48,428 nt of DNA from a virus, in IMG/VR virus record IMGVR_UViG_3300005533_000227, positions 1 to 48,428 of that record. The stretch is one strand, 5' to 3'. Shown piece after piece: positions 33,523 to 40,037 of this stretch (position 1 is the stretch's first letter; every line of letters begins with the position of its first letter). The notes under the pieces were generated by a model, which searched no databases, was not told the origin of the DNA, and saw only the letters and a list, made by a program, of their open reading frames with translations. The position numbers and the translations under genes are program-made.

Positions 33523-34077
33523 ATGACCACGTTCGCAATCGCCACCGACAACAACATCACTGCCTTCACCGCCGCCGAGCAGGTTCCCGAAGGCCAAGAC
33601 CGTTTCGCCACCGAGAAGGAGTTCGCCAAGCTCTCCGCCGACTGGCCCCTCAACCGCTTCCCCGAGGTCTGGAACGCCTTCGCCGGAGTGGTACCCTTCG
33701 ACGGACTCAAACCCGTCAAGAAGTTCACAGACCGCAAGACGGCGGTCTGCCGGATCTGGAAGGCCATCCAAGCCCTGACGCCTGCGCCCGCGCCCCAGGC
33801 GGGCCCCGTCGCGCCAAAGAAGGCCAAGGCGACCAAGGGCGCCAGAAGCAAGGACGAGGTGCCCACGGCGCGCGACGGCAGCAAGAAGGCCGTCGTACTC
33901 GACATGCTGCGGCGCGCAGACGGCGCCACACTCGCCGACATCATGGGCGCGACCGACTGGCAGGCCCACAGCGTCCGCGGCTTCATCTCGGGCAGCCTAG
34001 GCAAGAAGATGGGCCTCACCGTCGAGTCCTTCAAACGTCCCGATGGCATCCGGGCCTACCGCATAGCAGCCAAGTAG
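33523..34077 (+). CDS. DUF3489-domain protein, 184 aa (plus-strand cassette gene 3)
   Basis: The C-terminal third is a DUF3489 domain: SKKAVVLDMLRRADGATLAD, IMGATDWQAHSVRGFISGSL and ESFKRPDGIRAYRI, a winged-helix-like fold thought to bind DNA. The N-terminal half (EKEFAKLSADWPLNRFPEVW, VKKFTDRKTAVCRIWKAIQA) is separated by a proline/alanine/lysine-rich linker. A strong AAGGAG lies 7 nt before the ATG. The domain suggests a regulator, but no target is known. The gene ends at a hairpin terminator. Confidence 0.82.
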   Translation: MTTFAIATDNNITAFTAAEQVPEGQDRFATEKEFAKLSADWPLNRFPEVWNAFAGVVPFDGLKPVKKFTDRKTAVCRIWKAIQALTPAPAPQAGPVAPKKAKATKGARSKDEVPTARDGSKKAVVLDMLRRADGATLADIMGATDWQAHSVRGFISGSLGKKMGLTVESFKRPDGIRAYRIAAK

Positions 34078-34093
34078 CAACTCCCCTCCTCAC

Positions 34094-34127
34094 CGCCGCC
34101 GGCCTCAATCACCGGCGGCGTTTCTGT
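34094..34127 (+). terminator. Rho-independent terminator of the plus-strand cassette
   Basis: A 9-bp stem CGCCGCCGG / CCGGCGGCG with a 9-nt loop is followed by TTTCTGTT. It starts 17 nt after the DUF3489 stop and overlaps the 3' end of the convergent 86-aa gene, where it encodes the last codons of that protein. Confidence 0.7.
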
Positions 34128-34365
34128 TCCGGATCTCTTCCACCAGCGCCTCGAGTCGAGCGTGGACATTTTCCTCCCGCAAGCGACATTCCCCGGAGCG
34201 CACGTACGTGCCGTTGATGCGGGTGAAAATTCGGTTCTCCAACTCCGCGAGTTCCTTGCGCACCTCCGCGAGCAGCGCCCGGTTCTGCAAACCAACGAAG
34301 GCACCGATCAAACCCGAGATGAGGCCGGTCGCTGGAATCAGGTATCGAATGATTTGATCTTCCAT
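34105..34365 (-). CDS. Small membrane protein with coiled coil, 86 aa
   Basis: Begins MEDQIIRYLIPATGLISGLI, giving one N-terminal membrane segment at about residues 4-27, followed by a charged coiled coil (LLAEVRKELAELENRIFTRI, NVHARLEALVEEIRNRNAAG). The layout is compatible with a small lysis accessory (spanin-like) or another membrane-anchored protein, but no specific family is recognised. ATG 34365 has no clear Shine-Dalgarno. A longer reading starts at GTG 34497 in GTGA overlap with the methyltransferase stop, adding 44 low-complexity residues; I prefer the shorter form. Confidence 0.55.
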   Translation of the reverse strand: MEDQIIRYLIPATGLISGLIGAFVGLQNRALLAEVRKELAELENRIFTRINGTYVRSGECRLREENVHARLEALVEEIRNRNAAGD

Positions 34366-34493
34366 GGGTGTCGTTGGAGAATTCGCAGCTCCGTCGACCA
34401 ATCCGACAGAGCCAGGCACAGCCCCATCAGGTCGGGGTTGCCACCTCGTATTTCCAGTTCGATAGCCGCAATCTCCCGGCGGCAGCGGCCGAT
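34338..34493 (-). pseudogene. Short conserved-looking reading frame without a usual start codon (possible small gene or decayed gene)
   Basis: Directly after the methyltransferase stop, and in the same frame, 51 codons read REIAAIELEIRGGNPDLMGL followed by CLALSDWSTELRILQRHP. This looks like real protein, and I recall similar small proteins from GC-rich bacteria. The frame has no ATG/GTG/TTG before codon 23; ATC 34463 has GGGAG 9 nt upstream. It may be a gene with a rare start, a gene that lost its start, or a stop-codon readthrough extension of the methyltransferase. Confidence 0.4.
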
Positions 34494-35750
34494 TCACGCG
34501 GCCACGTTCGACCGCTCCGCAGCCAGTTCATGGAACGGACGTCCGTCCCCATCCAGCGTGGCTTCTTTCCCGCTGAACTCCTGATAGCGGCGAATGATCA
34601 CATCGCAGTACTTCGCATCCAACTCAATCACGCGCGCCTGGCGCCCGGCCTTCTCGCAAGCGATCAAGGTCGTGCCGGACCCGCCGAACGGGTCGAACAC
34701 CGTGTCGCGGCCCTTGCTGCTGTTCCGGATCGCGCGTTCCACCAACTCGACGGGCTTCATTGTCGGGTGCAGATCGTTGAGGTGCGGCTTCTTGATGAAC
34801 CAGACATCGCCCTGGTCCCGGGCGCCGCACCAGAAGTGATCCGTCCCTTCCTTCCATCCATAAAGAATCGGCTCGTACTGACGCTGGTAGTCCGACCTCC
34901 CCATCGTGAACGTGTTCTTCGCCCAGATGACGAACGTGGACCAGTGCCCACCCGCCTCGCGGAACGCCTTCTCCAGCGTGTGCAGCTCCGACGAAGACAT
35001 GCAGATGTAGACCGCGCCCTTGGTCACCGCAAGGATGTTCACGCAGGCATCCCGCAGGAACTGTTCGAAGTCCTGGCCCAAGTCGTCGTTGGCGATCTTC
35101 CGCTTGTTGCCGCGGAGTTTGTCCTTCATCGTTGCGCCGTAATTCACGTTGTACGGCGGATCGCAAAAGACCATGTCGGCCAGGCCGCCGGCGAGGACCT
35201 TCTCCACGTCAGCCATCTGCGTGGCATCACCGCACAGCAACCGGTGCTCCCCGAGGATCCAGACGTCGCCGGGAACCGTGACCGCGGTCTCCGGAGTCTC
35301 CGGCACCGCATCATCGTCCGTGTTGCCGGCGTTTACTTCCTCGGGCTCCCGAAGCAGATTTTCGATCTCGTCATCAGTGAAGCCGACCAGCTCGAGATTG
35401 AATCCATCCTCATCGAGCGCGGCCATCTCCACGCGGAGCATCTCCTCATCCCATCCGGCGTTGAGCGCCAACCGGTTGTCGGCCAGCACCAGCGCGCGAC
35501 GTTGGGATTCGGTCAGATGATCGAGGACGATGACCGGGATTTCGGTCATGCCCAATTTACGAGCAGCCAGCAGGCGCGCGTGACCGGCGATCACGATTCC
35601 ATCGGCGCCGGCCAGAATCGGATTCGTCCACCCAAACTCGGCGATCGACGCCGCAACTTGGGCGACCTGTTCCGCACTATGCGTGCGCGCATTTCGGGCG
35701 TATGGAATCAGCTTCTCGATCGGCCACGTCACTACCTGCAGATTCGTCAT
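34494..35750 (-). CDS. ParB-like domain / beta-class adenine- or cytosine-N4 DNA methyltransferase, 418 aa
   Basis: Residues about 5-120 form a ParB/Srx-like nuclease-fold domain (PYARNARTHSAEQVAQVAAS, IAGHARLLAARKLG). The methyltransferase part has motif IV DPPY at 197-200 and motif I DPFGGSGTT at 353-361. That order marks the beta class, and DPPY favours N6-adenine. No restriction partner is nearby, so it is probably an orphan phage methyltransferase protecting its DNA or regulating it. ATG 35750 overlaps the preceding stop as ATGA; the 34 residues of the longer reading are out-of-frame neighbour sequence. Confidence 0.9.
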   Translation of the reverse strand: MTNLQVVTWPIEKLIPYARNARTHSAEQVAQVAASIAEFGWTNPILAGADGIVIAGHARLLAARKLGMTEIPVIVLDHLTESQRRALVLADNRLALNAGWDEEMLRVEMAALDEDGFNLELVGFTDDEIENLLREPEEVNAGNTDDDAVPETPETAVTVPGDVWILGEHRLLCGDATQMADVEKVLAGGLADMVFCDPPYNVNYGATMKDKLRGNKRKIANDDLGQDFEQFLRDACVNILAVTKGAVYICMSSSELHTLEKAFREAGGHWSTFVIWAKNTFTMGRSDYQRQYEPILYGWKEGTDHFWCGARDQGDVWFIKKPHLNDLHPTMKPVELVERAIRNSSKGRDTVFDPFGGSGTTLIACEKAGRQARVIELDAKYCDVIIRRYQEFSGKEATLDGDGRPFHELAAERSNVAA

Positions 35751-36022
35751 GCGGCTTTGGGTTGAGCGGGTTTTTGGAACAGGCCCAGCGCGTTGTGCAA
35801 GTCGACGATCCTGGCGATCATCGGCACAACCACCGCGACGAGCTTGTCCCAACTGAATTCCTTCGTCAGGTCCGCGCTCCCGTCATAAGCGGACTTGAGC
35901 ACGTCGAGCACGAGTTCCAACTTCTTGTTCCCCTGGCCGGGCAGCGGGATCGCTTGCTCGACGGCCTGAACCGCTGAAAGCACCAGGGGGAAGATCTTCA
36001 GGATAATCAGCAGAGTATTCAT
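35747..36022 (-). CDS. Small protein with hydrophobic N-terminus, possible holin-like, 91 aa
   Basis: Starts MNTLLIILKIFPLVLSAVQA, a membrane-prone helix. A PLPGQGNKK turn, a helix, and a second moderately hydrophobic stretch WDKLVAVVVPMIARIVDL near residues 58-75 follow. The size and two hydrophobic segments are compatible with a holin, and the neighbouring 86-aa gene also has a membrane helix, but the cell-wall hydrolase lies 21 kb away. Assignment by sequence alone is not possible. Confidence 0.6.
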   Translation of the reverse strand: MNTLLIILKIFPLVLSAVQAVEQAIPLPGQGNKKLELVLDVLKSAYDGSADLTKEFSWDKLVAVVVPMIARIVDLHNALGLFQKPAQPKAA

Positions 36023-36650
36023 CGGTTGCGTGTCTCCATTGAAAAAGTGGGGCGGATTGACCGCCCCGGTTCGGAGGGAAGCGTTCCGCCGTCTTCGGCT
36101 GCGACTGGTTCACGACGTTGGCAATCGCCGTGGTCGCCGTGGTCAGCGCCTGGACGATCTGCTGCAGGGTGGCGAGTACCGGAGTGATGGTGGCGTCCAC
36201 CTGCTTGGCGACGGCGGCCGCGACCGCCTGGGCATCGACACCCACACCGGCGGCGCTCACATCGATCGCCCGGTTGGCGGGTACGCTGCCCGCGGTGATG
36301 TTCGATCCGGCGCCGCGCGTCACCGGGTTCAGTTCGTCTGTCCACAGAGCATCCGCGGCGACATCGGCGTGGCGGATGGCCTGCTTGCCGACCATGTTGG
36401 CGGTCTCGACCGCGTTCTGCAGAGCCTGCGAGGCGATCTGGTTCAGTCGCGTGGTCTCGACCAGGGATTGGCGCGCGGCCTGGACGTCCAGATCCTGGTA
36501 AACGTCGTAGGTGCGCTTGATATTGGCGTACGTGACCCGCTGGTTTTCGTTGTGGGCCTCGCCGCCAGTGGCGTTGGCGTTCTTGAACGATTCGTCCGTC
36601 CCGGTTTCGAACTCGCGTTCGCCCTGGTTCGGAGTAGCTGCTTCGGGCAT
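35883..36650 (-). CDS. Hypothetical protein, 255 aa, 3' end uncertain
   Basis: Residues 1-185 are coherent: an acidic N-terminus (EREFETGTDESFKNANATGG), a helical middle (YANIKRTYDVYQDLDVQAAR, LNQIASQALQNAVETANMVG) and an alanine/valine/threonine-rich segment to about residue 180. It resembles phage proteins of unknown role. The last roughly 60 residues run over the 91-aa gene for 140 nt, unlike any other overlap here. In another frame, sequence from about 36100 ends at TGA 36019 in an ATGA overlap with that gene. A one-base shift near 36070-36110 may therefore have altered the true end. AAGGAG precedes the ATG. Confidence 0.65.
   Translation of the reverse strand: MPEAATPNQGEREFETGTDESFKNANATGGEAHNENQRVTYANIKRTYDVYQDLDVQAARQSLVETTRLNQIASQALQNAVETANMVGKQAIRHADVAADALWTDELNPVTRGAGSNITAGSVPANRAIDVSAAGVGVDAQAVAAAVAKQVDATITPVLATLQQIVQALTTATTAIANVVNQSQPKTAERFPPNRGGQSAPLFQWRHATDEYSADYPEDLPPGAFSGSGRRASDPAARPGEQEVGTRARRAQVRL
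36041..36067 (-). terminator. Hairpin with T-run, possible intrinsic terminator or attenuator
   Basis: Read on the minus strand: GGGGCGG, loop of 5 nt, CCGCCCC, then ACTTTTTC. The 7-bp GC stem followed by five T residues has the form of a rho-independent terminator. It lies within the end of the 255-aa reading frame and 19 nt ahead of the 91-aa gene, so it may limit downstream expression. Confidence 0.55.
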
Positions 36651-36694
36651 GCTGGTTTCTCCTTGTCGATTGAATGAAGTGCAACTGCAGTTTC

Positions 36695-38230
36695 TTAGGA
36701 AGCCTGGCGGCTCCCATAGAAGGGCGCTGGACCGTGATGCTGAATCCGGCGTGAATCACGAAGCCGCGGATTGTCGACTTGCTCCTGCGGCACGCCGCGC
36801 GCGGCAGCGACCTCTGAAATGGACTGGCCGGTTTCCACGAGTACGGCCCCCTCGCCGGCTAGGTTCGCCATGCGTCGCAGGATCACATCGCAATAGGCTG
36901 GGGAGATCTCGCATCCGTAGCCTGTCCGTCCCAGGACGTGGGCCGCGGCCATCGTGGTTCCTGAGCCCATGAACGGATCGAAGACCACGTCGCCGGCGTC
37001 CGTGAACGCTTTCACGAAGAACTCCACCAGGGCGCGCGGGAATGGAGCGGAGTGCGATCCCTGGCTGCTCTCCGACTTGACCTCGATTACGTTGCTCGGG
37101 CGCGCCACGCCGGTGTGCCGGCCATCCGAATCGTCCGCACCCGGCTGGGCGGCAGCACTTCCCCGTGCCCCGGTGCCGAGTAGCCCGCTCCCCGAGGTCG
37201 ACTTCGGATTGTTCGGGGAATAGTCAAAGCAGTCGTCGGACTCGTGCCCGACCGCTTGCGGACGGAACTTGATCTGCTGCTGCCTACAGAAGTGGTAAAT
37301 CGGTTCGAACGCGTTCTTGAACCTGTTCCCCCAGCCGCCCGGCACGCCGTTGTCGGTCTTGCGCCAACAGAACTCATCCACGAACCGCCAGCCCCACTGG
37401 CGCCGGTGAGCCAGGACCAGGTCCATCACGTACAGATTCCGCTCGCCCTCGTCGGCGTGGGCCTTGATGTTCAGGAAGTAGGATCCGTCGGGCGCCAGCA
37501 CGGACTCGACGCCGGCGGCCACCGCGCGAAACCATTCGACGTACTCCTCAGGCGGCACCGGCTTGAACCCGCTCGATGGATCGTACTCACGCTGCGTGGC
37601 GTAGGGCGGCGATGTGATCGCCACGTTCGCACGGGCGCCCGCCATCAGATTCTCAACGATCGCAGTGTCCCGGCAGTCGCCACAGGCCAGGCGGTGCGGC
37701 CCGATCAACCACACATCCCCGGGCACCGTGACCGGTTGCGCGGGAGGTTCGGGAACCGGTTCCTCCTCGACGTCGGTGGCAGCTTCCGGTTCGGCACTGG
37801 TAAGCAGCACGACGAGTTCCTCGTCGGAGAACCCCACCAGGGACAGGTTGAACCCATCCGCGCTGAGCGACTCCAACGCGCCCCGCAGCAGTTCATCATT
37901 CCACCCGGCGTTGAGCGCAAGCTGGTTATCCGCGATGACGTACGCCCGCCGTTGAATCTCACTGAGGTGGCCCAGCACCACCACCGGAACCTCCGCAAGG
38001 CCCAACTTCCGGGCGGCCAGGAGACGACCGTGGCCGGCAATGATCCCGCCCGTGGAATCGACGAGGATCGGATTCACAAAACCAAACTCCACGATGGACG
38101 CCGCGATCTGCGCCACCTGCTCCGGCGAGTGTGTGCGCGCGTTCTTGTCGTAAGGGACCAAGCGGCCGATGGGCCAGATTTCGATGCGATGCGCCATCGC
38201 CGGCGTCATGGTTGGCGGGAGTGTTGCCAT
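36695..38230 (-). CDS. ParB-like domain / beta-class DNA methyltransferase, 511 aa
   Basis: Paralogue of the methyltransferase at 34494. The N-terminal ParB/Srx-like domain has YDKNARTHSPEQVAQIAASI and IAGHGRLLAARKLG (64-77). Motif IV is TSPPY at 206-210 and motif I DPFMGSGTT at 418-426 with GYGCEISPAYCDVI after it. The TSPPY form occurs in both N4-cytosine and N6-adenine enzymes, so the target base is open. An insertion rich in Gly, Ser and Asp (about 340-380) lies before motif I. The start may be ATG 38230, or internal Met8 or Met12. No restriction gene accompanies it. Confidence 0.9.
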   Translation of the reverse strand: MATLPPTMTPAMAHRIEIWPIGRLVPYDKNARTHSPEQVAQIAASIVEFGFVNPILVDSTGGIIAGHGRLLAARKLGLAEVPVVVLGHLSEIQRRAYVIADNQLALNAGWNDELLRGALESLSADGFNLSLVGFSDEELVVLLTSAEPEAATDVEEEPVPEPPAQPVTVPGDVWLIGPHRLACGDCRDTAIVENLMAGARANVAITSPPYATQREYDPSSGFKPVPPEEYVEWFRAVAAGVESVLAPDGSYFLNIKAHADEGERNLYVMDLVLAHRRQWGWRFVDEFCWRKTDNGVPGGWGNRFKNAFEPIYHFCRQQQIKFRPQAVGHESDDCFDYSPNNPKSTSGSGLLGTGARGSAAAQPGADDSDGRHTGVARPSNVIEVKSESSQGSHSAPFPRALVEFFVKAFTDAGDVVFDPFMGSGTTMAAAHVLGRTGYGCEISPAYCDVILRRMANLAGEGAVLVETGQSISEVAAARGVPQEQVDNPRLRDSRRIQHHGPAPFYGSRQAS

Positions 38231-38304
38231 CTATTTTGGGATCCTGCGGCCAACCAGGCCGAACGTTGCGGAAGTCAGAGTGACCACCCGCCCTGACCAC
38301 CTGA

Positions 38305-38424
38305 CTAAGTGCAAGTAACTAGAGACTTTGTGCCACCATTCCACCCGCCGCCGCCCAGGCCCAGGAAGGACCCATCGGTCTCACGCCAGCCAGTGGCCAG
38401 CGAATCGGCGATGAACCGTGGCAT
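38305..38424 (-). CDS. Possible very small protein, 39 aa
   Basis: Starts MPRFIADSLATGWRETDGSF, with a glycine-rich end (LGLGGGGWNGGTKSL). It begins 6 nt after the stop of the 33-aa gene. The only ribosome-site candidate is a GGGGAAGAAAAG stretch. The longer 128-aa reading in the same frame overlaps the better-supported small genes and is rejected. Without homologues this remains tentative. Confidence 0.35.
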   Translation of the reverse strand: MPRFIADSLATGWRETDGSFLGLGGGGWNGGTKSLVTCT

Positions 38425-38429
38425 CCGAA

Positions 38430-38531
38430 TCAGCTTTTCTTCCCCGCGATCAGCTTCTTTCCGTTCCGAACGAAGGCGCCACGGACCCATGCCACGTACC
38501 GCCCGCCGACCTTGCGTTGTCGATGTTTCAC
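38430..38531 (-). CDS. Very small basic protein, 33 aa
   Basis: Starts at GTG 38531 in a GTGA overlap with the stop of the 119-aa gene. It reads MKHRQRKVGGRYVAWVRGAF followed by VRNGKKLIAGKKS, a strongly basic peptide with a compact beta-strand pattern, as in small nucleic-acid-binding phage proteins. Too short for routine gene finding. The stop-start coupling and coherent composition support it. Confidence 0.55.
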   Translation of the reverse strand: MKHRQRKVGGRYVAWVRGAFVRNGKKLIAGKKS

Positions 38532-38887
38532 GCGACCAGACAATCTGCCAGCACCTGGGTGAAGATCCCACGCGTGGAAAACGCCACGCCGTCCTCGTCC
38601 TTCCGCGCCAGGCGTCGCAGCTTCCAGCAGCGTCCGTGCTCCAGGTTCTCGACGAAGCTGTAACGTGTGCCGGCCCGCGCGTGCGTTTCAACGGGGCTGC
38701 TGCCGTCCTCGCGCCGCAGCCAGATCGCCTTCAGGTGGCCTTTGCGCCCGTAGGATGGCTTGACGAAGCCGCCTGCGATCAAGCGCTTTGCAGCCTCCAT
38801 CGAGCGGAAGCCAAGGGACGTTCCATCGGGAGCGTAGTACGGGATCTGTTCGGCGGGCTTCATTTGGACACACTTCGGGTACGGCAC
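38528..38887 (-). CDS. Hypothetical protein, 119 aa
   Basis: A small basic protein with IPYYAPDGTSLGFRSMEAAK, LIAGGFVKPSYGRKGHLKAI and a C-terminal RCWKLRRLARKDEDGVAFST. No family is recognised. The first start is GTG 38887; ATG 38863 (MKPAEQIPYY) is an equally good alternative, and neither has a clear Shine-Dalgarno. It is the first gene after a sigma-70-like promoter and is coupled by GTGA to the 33-aa gene. Confidence 0.65.
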   Translation of the reverse strand: MPYPKCVQMKPAEQIPYYAPDGTSLGFRSMEAAKRLIAGGFVKPSYGRKGHLKAIWLRREDGSSPVETHARAGTRYSFVENLEHGRCWKLRRLARKDEDGVAFSTRGIFTQVLADCLVA

Positions 38888-38905
38888 GGAAGGGAAGGAG
38901 TTTTG

Positions 38906-38923
38906 CGAGAGTCCCGTCTCTCG
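38906..38923. repeat. Short inverted repeat in the leader of the 119-aa gene
   Basis: CGAGAG, 6-nt spacer, CTCTCG. It falls in the expected 5' leader between the promoter and the start codon. No T-run follows in the transcribed direction. It could be an operator half-site pair or a weak leader hairpin. Confidence 0.4.
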
Positions 38924-38993
38924 TTGCTGCTTGTGGGGGAGTCCTTCGGAGGGTGCGCCTTGCGCTTGCCTGACGAACTGCGCCTTCGATGTA

Positions 38994-39023
38994 AATATAC
39001 GCAGGCGGCAGGGAAAGTGTAAA
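38994..39023 (-). promoter_or_regulatory. Sigma-70-like promoter ahead of the 119-aa gene and the middle operon
   Basis: On the minus strand TTTACA (39018-39023) and TATATT (38994-38999) are separated by 18 nt. Each box has one mismatch to the consensus. It begins 10 nt downstream of the 249-aa gene stop, in the only sizeable gap here, and points into the 119-aa gene. Transcription would begin near 38987, leaving a leader of about 100 nt. Confidence 0.55.
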
Positions 39024-39032
39024 CCTACCGAA

Positions 39033-39782
39033 TCACAAAGCTGCTGCTGGCCTGACCCGATTGATCCATGGCTGGTCTACATCCGGGTTGTAGAAGCGGG
39101 ATCGTGTCTCCAGTGGCGGCGGGCCGATCAGTTCGATTGACTGGCGGGTGACCTCGCCGATCCGTTGTTCAGCGCCGACATAGCAGACCAGCCCGTACCG
39201 GGGCCCGATTGGGTGTCGCTCGTAACCATCGCAGAAGTACAGATTGTCCATGGACCATCCGAGTGCCAGTGCCTGATCGCGGATTTGATCGACGATGCCG
39301 CGCGCACGGGCGAGCCTCTCGGACTCTGGACTTATTCTCGCTGGGACTGGCTCAACCGGCTTCGGCTTCTCGAACTCATCGGGCAGCGGCGGCCGATACT
39401 TTTCCGCATCGAGCATCCGAACTGCGTCGAGCAACTTCTGCTCACCGAAAACCTTGATCGCGCGTGCCTGAACATCGTTGAAGCGTTGCCGCAAGTCGTC
39501 GAACGCTTCCGCCGGCACGCGCCCGGCATCTGCGGCGGCCTTGACCGCATGCATCCTGAGCTTGAGCCAGGCGAAATACTCCGGATCGAGGCGCCGATAG
39601 CAGCGGTCGTTGATTTGGCAGTCGCGCGCAATGAAGCCCGGATCACGCGGGCACCACGTTCTCAGGTCCGTCGAGACCCAAAGTATTTCAGAAACGTTAC
39701 AATCTGCGGGGACTCGCGGGGACTCTGCGGGGACTGAAATCGACGAGTCCCCGCACCTTAACTCATTCTGGTTCAGTAGCAT
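39033..39782 (-). CDS. Hypothetical protein, 249 aa, start uncertain
   Basis: From about residue 40 the sequence is convincing (CPRDPGFIARDCQINDRCYR, RLDPEYFAWLKLRMHAVKAA, VQARAIKVFGEQKLLDAVRM), with a proline/lysine linker near 145-155 and an ordered C-terminus (SMDNLYFCDGYERHPIGPRY). No family is recognised. The only ATG upstream is 39782, but its first 30 codons run through four copies of the GCGGGGACT repeat and have no ribosome site. A non-ATG start (for example CTG at about residue 42) is possible. If the annotated start is right, the repeats are both coding and potentially regulatory. Confidence 0.6.
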   Translation of the reverse strand: MLLNQNELRCGDSSISVPAESPRVPADCNVSEILWVSTDLRTWCPRDPGFIARDCQINDRCYRRLDPEYFAWLKLRMHAVKAAADAGRVPAEAFDDLRQRFNDVQARAIKVFGEQKLLDAVRMLDAEKYRPPLPDEFEKPKPVEPVPARISPESERLARARGIVDQIRDQALALGWSMDNLYFCDGYERHPIGPRYGLVCYVGAEQRIGEVTRQSIELIGPPPLETRSRFYNPDVDQPWINRVRPAAAL

Positions 39783-40010
39783 AGCGGGATTTGCGGGGAC
39801 TTGCGGGGACTTTCGGCGGGTCGGAGCCTATACGCGTATGCGCGGGTCACGTGATGTGCGCAATGCGTTGTGTGAATATTCTCGTATGCGTGAAAGGGGG
39901 AAAGAGTCCCCGCAAGTCCCCGCAAATCGTTGTAAGTATCTCCATCACATGCGCTTAACCTGCGGGGACTCTCCAAAATGAGTCCCCGCAGAGTCCCCGC
40001 AGGTCCCCGC
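39706..40010. repeat. Cluster of 12 GCGGGGACT / AGTCCCCGC repeats, phased at 10-11 bp
   Basis: Plus-strand copies start at 39706, 39716, 39727, 39793, 39803 and 39962. Inverted copies start at 39746, 39905, 39915, 39981 and 39992, with a one-base variant at 40002. Within clusters the copies repeat every 10 or 11 bp, about one helical turn. Between 39830 and 39881 lie four short perfect palindromes: ATACGCGTAT, TCACGTGA, TGCGCA and GAATATTC. The region lies directly after the primase-helicase gene. Such phased arrays typically bind a replication initiator or a cooperative repressor. Confidence 0.8.
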
Positions 40011-40037
40011 AATTTGTAACAAACAAAAACGCCCGGT

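Noticed and set aside
38305-38691. A single 128-aa gene
   Set aside because: Its first two-thirds are out of frame with the 119-aa and 33-aa genes, which are supported by GTGA coupling; only the last 39 codons remain as a tentative gene.
39706-40010. CRISPR-like array
   Set aside because: The repeat word is only 9 bp, occurs in both orientations and has 1-2 bp between adjacent copies, so there are no spacers.
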